From: CAZBDU01 sp964490725
GTDB lineage: Bacteria > Spirochaetota > Spirochaetia > SZUA-6 > DRHE01
Length of the DNA: 64,000 nucleotides
Assembly: GCA_964490725.1 (NCBI GenBank)
Contig: CAZBDU010000011.1
Location: 28,722 to 92,721, forward strand
Reading direction: 5' to 3'
This document shows positions 60,966-64,000 of the stretch, in pieces. A model generated the notes under the pieces. The model worked only from the letters and a program-made list of their open reading frames with translations. It was not told the origin of the DNA and ran no database searches. Position numbers and translations under genes: made by a program. Position 1 is the stretch's first letter; the number at the start of each line of letters is the position of its first letter.

Positions 60966-63824
60966 TCAACGTCCGGGCAACCTGCCCGAAGCGGCGTCCA
61001 GCAGTCCGATGATTGTCTCGAAGCTTTCGGAGGAAATCAGCTTGTGGCCCTTCATGGGCTCGTGGACGTAGTGGATCTTCCGGTACCCGCCGCACAGCAG
61101 CTCGTCGTATTCCCTGTACGTCCAGGCGCGGTTGTAGTCGTAGTCGCCTTCGACGTACACGATCGGAACGTGGTGCTTGCAGTACATCCATTCGGGCTCC
61201 GACTGCGGGCCGCCGGTGTAGGAGATGTTGATGAAGAAGGCGCCGTCGAAGGCCCAGGCCTGCCTCCGCAGCACGTGTTCCGTCAACTGCCCCCCCAGAG
61301 AGAAGCCGCCGATATAGATCCGCGACTGATCGATGTTGTAGTAGCCCAGCATGTTGTACACGATGGCCAGGCAAAACTCCGCTATGTCCCTCCCGGGGCT
61401 CTTGTACGGGTCAAAGCCCACCCAGATCAGGTCGTGCCGGTCCAGGGTCGCTGCGAAGTCGCGGGGATAGTTGCTCGAAGACTTGGCGTTGGTCATGGAC
61501 ACCACCAGCCCGAAGGGCCGCTTCCCGTCGTAGCTCCGGGGGACATACACGCCCACCGGACAGTCCGCCAGATCGGCTTTGCCTTCCGGCAGCCAGGGAG
61601 ACCACGATTCCACCACGTAGGGGAAGGTTCCCCGCTTCTCGGCGATGCCCCCGCTCCTGCGGGGCGCTTCCAGGGGCCGGGCCGCCCGGTCGCGGTACTC
61701 CTGGAAACGTCTCCTGGCTTCCCGCGCCCTGGAGATCGGCTGGGACGGGCTCCCGGAGGTCGCTCCCACCTGCCGGGCGAGATACTCGGTGGCCTCCACC
61801 AGCCCCGTGTCGGCGGCGAAGCGAAGGGCGGCGGAATCCCATTCGATCCGCCCGTCCAACGCCTTCAACAGCTCGAGGTCCTCGGATCCCACCGCCGCCC
61901 GGGCAACCGCATCCCCCCGGGGCGTGACGCCTCGGGCCAGCATCTGCCTGGCGATGGGCGGATTCAGCGCGCAGGCCACGGTGAACGGAGTTGCACGATG
62001 CAGGCTGGCGAAGTTGGGATCCGCGCCGCAATCGAGCAGCAGGGCAACTACGTCCCCCCGGCCGGCCATCACCGCCAACTGCAGCGGACTTCTCCCATAG
62101 CGGTCCGGCACGTTCCAGTCGACCTTTCTGGCGCACAGGGCCCGCACCACCCGCAGGCTGCCCTGTTCGGCGGCGAGGTGCAGGGGCGTCGCCGGAACCA
62201 GCAGTGAGGTGCGAGCGATCGTCCGGCCGAGCGCTTCCAGCGGGATCGAGGCAACAGCCGCCAGGTCCCCCGAGAGAATGGCCCGGCAGGCCGCCGCATC
62301 GTTTGCCGCGGGAAACTCGTACGAATACAGACGCGCCCCCCTGGCCCGGAGATATTCCCTGTTCTTTACGGCGGCATGCTGCCACGCGTGGCTGAGCGGA
62401 GCGTTGCCCTCGTTGTTGCCGATGTCGAAATCGGCTCCATGCTCCACCAGGGCCACGAGCAGTTTGTGCTGCCGGTCGCTCAGGGCTGCGTAGCACAGCG
62501 CGGTGTCCCCATTCGCGTTCTGTGCGTCCAGATCCACCCCATACCGTACGAAGAGCTCGATCCAATCGGCGTGCTTCTCCGGAGCCACGGGATTATCCAT
62601 CGGGTTGGACAGGCAGTGCAGGACGGTGCTGCCCCGCCTGCCCCGAGCGTTGACATCGGCGCCGTGCTCCAGCAGCCAGGAAGCCACGTCGATGCGGTCG
62701 CTCATCACCGAGGAGTGCAGCAGAGCCCATCCCTCCTGGTCGGCCATGTTCGGGTCCAGGCCGGCGGCCTCCAGGAGCCCGAGTACCTCCGGGGTGCGGT
62801 CCGGATCCGTCCCGAACAGTACCGACTTGAGCGCATCCATGGAAACCCTTCTTGTAAGAGCGTCCCGGCTGGTGCAGGCTTCAAGACGGGATTTGACGCC
62901 GGGAATGTCGTGGTCCGCCACGGCGGCGTCGAGAGCGGTTCTGGCCGCGACCGCCGGCGAATCGGGTCCAGCGGTTTTCTGCCGGCCGGGAATCGCCGGG
63001 GGAGGCCCAGCGGGCGGGAGCGTCACCCGTTCGCCGGGCTTCACCTCGGCGTGCAGGCGCCATTCTGCCGCTCCCGTGTAGTACGGATCCGATGCACCGG
63101 GGCGCCGCACCGAGAGGGTGACCCGGAACTCGCCGCTTTCAGGGAACGCCACCCGGCATCGCCACGTGCCGCCGATCTTCTCGATGCTCGTCATCCCACC
63201 GATCGAAATGTTGGACCCCGGGCGCCACACGGCAGCGCTCAGCTCCAGATCCTGGTCGGAGGAGACCACGATCAGCGTCTCGGGGCCGACGATATTCTCT
63301 TTCGGCGCCTCCACGACGGTCAGTCCATACTCGTTGAGGGTAGAGTACTCCGTGAACCAGCCGCTCCTGGAACCCGCTCCGCTCTGGTCGGCTGCCGCGT
63401 CGGCCACGCGGCTTGAGTCGGCCTCCACGGTCCATTCGGCCAGCAAGGAGTACTCGTCGCCGGAGTCCTCGACCGGTTTGCCGGTGAGCGTGACGATCCA
63501 GGTGGCGGCCTCCGGAAAGACCGGCCTGAGGGTCCACGTGCGTGTTCCCGCCGGCTCGACAGGGACGAAAGCGGACTTGCCGCCGGCGTCGTCTTTCTTG
63601 GACATGAAGGCCAGCAGCGTCAGCTCCCGGTCGGCGGCCACCGTGATGAGGGTCTGCCCATTTTCGACCGGCGCCGGGCCGGAGACCAGCCTGAACCCGA
63701 ACCGGGTGGACGATCGTTCTGCGGCCGGCGCTGATCTTACGGCGGCCGCGTCCCGCACCGGTATCGGCGCGCACGCGCCGATGAGCAGAACCACTCCCAC
63801 AGTCCAAAGAAAGCTCGCTCGCAT
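60966..63824 (-). CDS. Lipoprotein with Ig-like domains, ankyrin repeats and C-terminal esterase
   Basis: Large lipoprotein, 952 residues. Lipobox LLIGAC with Cys18. Residues of about 40-260 hold two beta-sandwich domains that begin FGFRLVSGPAPVENG and YGLTVVEAPKENIVG, like the Ig-like domains of kyphoscoliosis-type transglutaminase proteins. From about 300 to 690 there are ankyrin repeats (WALLHSSVMSDRIDVASWLL, GADVNARGRRGSTVLHCL, TPLHLAAEQGSLRVVRAL, GRSPLQLAVMAGRGDVVALL). The end is an alpha/beta hydrolase with IGGFSLGGQL (Ser near 843), an acid in EGDYDYNRAW and His in MKGHKLI. ATG at 63824 follows GGAGGAG. No sequence inside suggests a shift. Confidence 0.85.
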   Translation of the reverse strand: MRASFLWTVGVVLLIGACAPIPVRDAAAVRSAPAAERSSTRFGFRLVSGPAPVENGQTLITVAADRELTLLAFMSKKDDAGGKSAFVPVEPAGTRTWTLRPVFPEAATWIVTLTGKPVEDSGDEYSLLAEWTVEADSSRVADAAADQSGAGSRSGWFTEYSTLNEYGLTVVEAPKENIVGPETLIVVSSDQDLELSAAVWRPGSNISIGGMTSIEKIGGTWRCRVAFPESGEFRVTLSVRRPGASDPYYTGAAEWRLHAEVKPGERVTLPPAGPPPAIPGRQKTAGPDSPAVAARTALDAAVADHDIPGVKSRLEACTSRDALTRRVSMDALKSVLFGTDPDRTPEVLGLLEAAGLDPNMADQEGWALLHSSVMSDRIDVASWLLEHGADVNARGRRGSTVLHCLSNPMDNPVAPEKHADWIELFVRYGVDLDAQNANGDTALCYAALSDRQHKLLVALVEHGADFDIGNNEGNAPLSHAWQHAAVKNREYLRARGARLYSYEFPAANDAAACRAILSGDLAAVASIPLEALGRTIARTSLLVPATPLHLAAEQGSLRVVRALCARKVDWNVPDRYGRSPLQLAVMAGRGDVVALLLDCGADPNFASLHRATPFTVACALNPPIARQMLARGVTPRGDAVARAAVGSEDLELLKALDGRIEWDSAALRFAADTGLVEATEYLARQVGATSGSPSQPISRAREARRRFQEYRDRAARPLEAPRRSGGIAEKRGTFPYVVESWSPWLPEGKADLADCPVGVYVPRSYDGKRPFGLVVSMTNAKSSSNYPRDFAATLDRHDLIWVGFDPYKSPGRDIAEFCLAIVYNMLGYYNIDQSRIYIGGFSLGGQLTEHVLRRQAWAFDGAFFINISYTGGPQSEPEWMYCKHHVPIVYVEGDYDYNRAWTYREYDELLCGGYRKIHYVHEPMKGHKLISSESFETIIGLLDAASGRLPGR

Positions 63825-63891
63825 CCTCTCCTCCGTATTTCGCAGATTTCCCTTGCGTGCGGCCGCAGCCGCGGTGACCGTTCCCACAGGG

Positions 63892-63897
63892 ATTATA
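63892..63897 (-). promoter_or_regulatory. Extended -10 promoter for the ankyrin-esterase gene
   Basis: Minus-strand TATAAT (63897-63892) preceded by TG one base upstream (TGATATAAT), an extended -10 element; the -35 region is poor. It lies about 68 bp before the start codon. Confidence 0.5.
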
Positions 63898-64000
63898 TCA
63901 CTATGTTCGGATTGTACACCGAAACAGCCAAAATGCAGGTGGTCTTGGTCAAGTCTGAGAACTCCTGTAAAATTGAAAATGGCTAGGCCGCGGTTTCTTT

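Noticed and set aside
61411..62565. Second minus-strand frame inside the ankyrin-esterase gene
   Set aside because: Low-complexity shadow rich in Gly, Arg and Pro; the main frame has intact ankyrin repeats and the hydrolase motif.
1..64000. CRISPR arrays, rRNA and tRNA genes, insertion sequences
   Set aside because: No regularly spaced repeats, no rRNA-like sequence, no cloverleaf with a T-loop signature, and no transposase motif were noticed. Short or degenerate cases could be missed by eye.

Overview
The window is GC-rich, densely coded bacterial DNA, most likely from an anaerobic member of the Spirochaetota, possibly from a metagenome. The taxonomic evidence is indirect. Four transporter binding proteins share the cysteine-free post-signal motif A-[G/S]-G-x-x-E that is familiar from spirochaetal binding proteins. 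The gene content is typical of free-living anaerobes: a tungsten-type aldehyde:ferredoxin oxidoreductase, molybdenum hydroxylase subunits, two MttB-family methyltransferases and many carbohydrate ABC transporters. I saw no rRNA, tRNA, CRISPR array or intact insertion sequence.

Layout. 1-5686 (minus): a beta-galactoside operon of GntR/LacI-type regulator, binding protein, two permeases and a GH42 beta-galactosidase cut by the window edge. 5.8-9.9 kb: an MFS transporter, a secreted CuA cupredoxin, an ECF sigma/anti-sigma pair and an ABM-domain protein. 10.3-17 kb: a lipoprotein preceded by a good sigma-54 promoter, a GyrI-like protein, and a sensor kinase/NtrC-type regulator operon that could drive that promoter. 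17.5-22.1 kb: asparagine synthetase, divergent from an MttB homologue overlapping a SAM methyltransferase gene.

22.2-33.2 kb is a coherent catabolic regulon: an FCD-type regulator, a dihydroorotate/dihydropyrimidine dehydrogenase-like enzyme, a cyclic amidohydrolase, a three-subunit molybdenum hydroxylase and a TctCAB tripartite transporter. Three promoters, each TTGACA-16 bp-TATACT and each followed by the same 24-bp palindromic operator, drive the three transcription units. The likely logic is uptake, hydroxylation, reduction and hydrolytic opening of a nitrogen heterocycle under one regulator; the substrate is unknown.

33.2-43.4 kb mixes intact genes (TetR plus ABC-2 exporter, two lipoproteins, a second MttB homologue, a GT-B glycosyltransferase) with broken ones: fragments of an RpoD-like sigma factor, a DUF427 protein, a sugar permease, a GH1 glucosidase, an amino-acid binding protein and an FG-GAP protein. 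43.6-56.2 kb (minus) is a 12-gene operon: ribose-type ABC importer, three SDR oxidoreductases, an iron-type alcohol dehydrogenase, an SMP-30 lactonase, a URO-D-family protein, an IclR regulator and transaldolase. It looks like import and oxidation of a sugar or polyol.

56.9-64 kb: an aldehyde:ferredoxin oxidoreductase convergent with a MoaD-like protein, a bacterial protein with two PARP-type zinc fingers coupled to an SDR gene, and a large lipoprotein combining Ig-like domains, ankyrin repeats and a C-terminal esterase. Function calls come from reading motifs and family resemblance; no database search was run.
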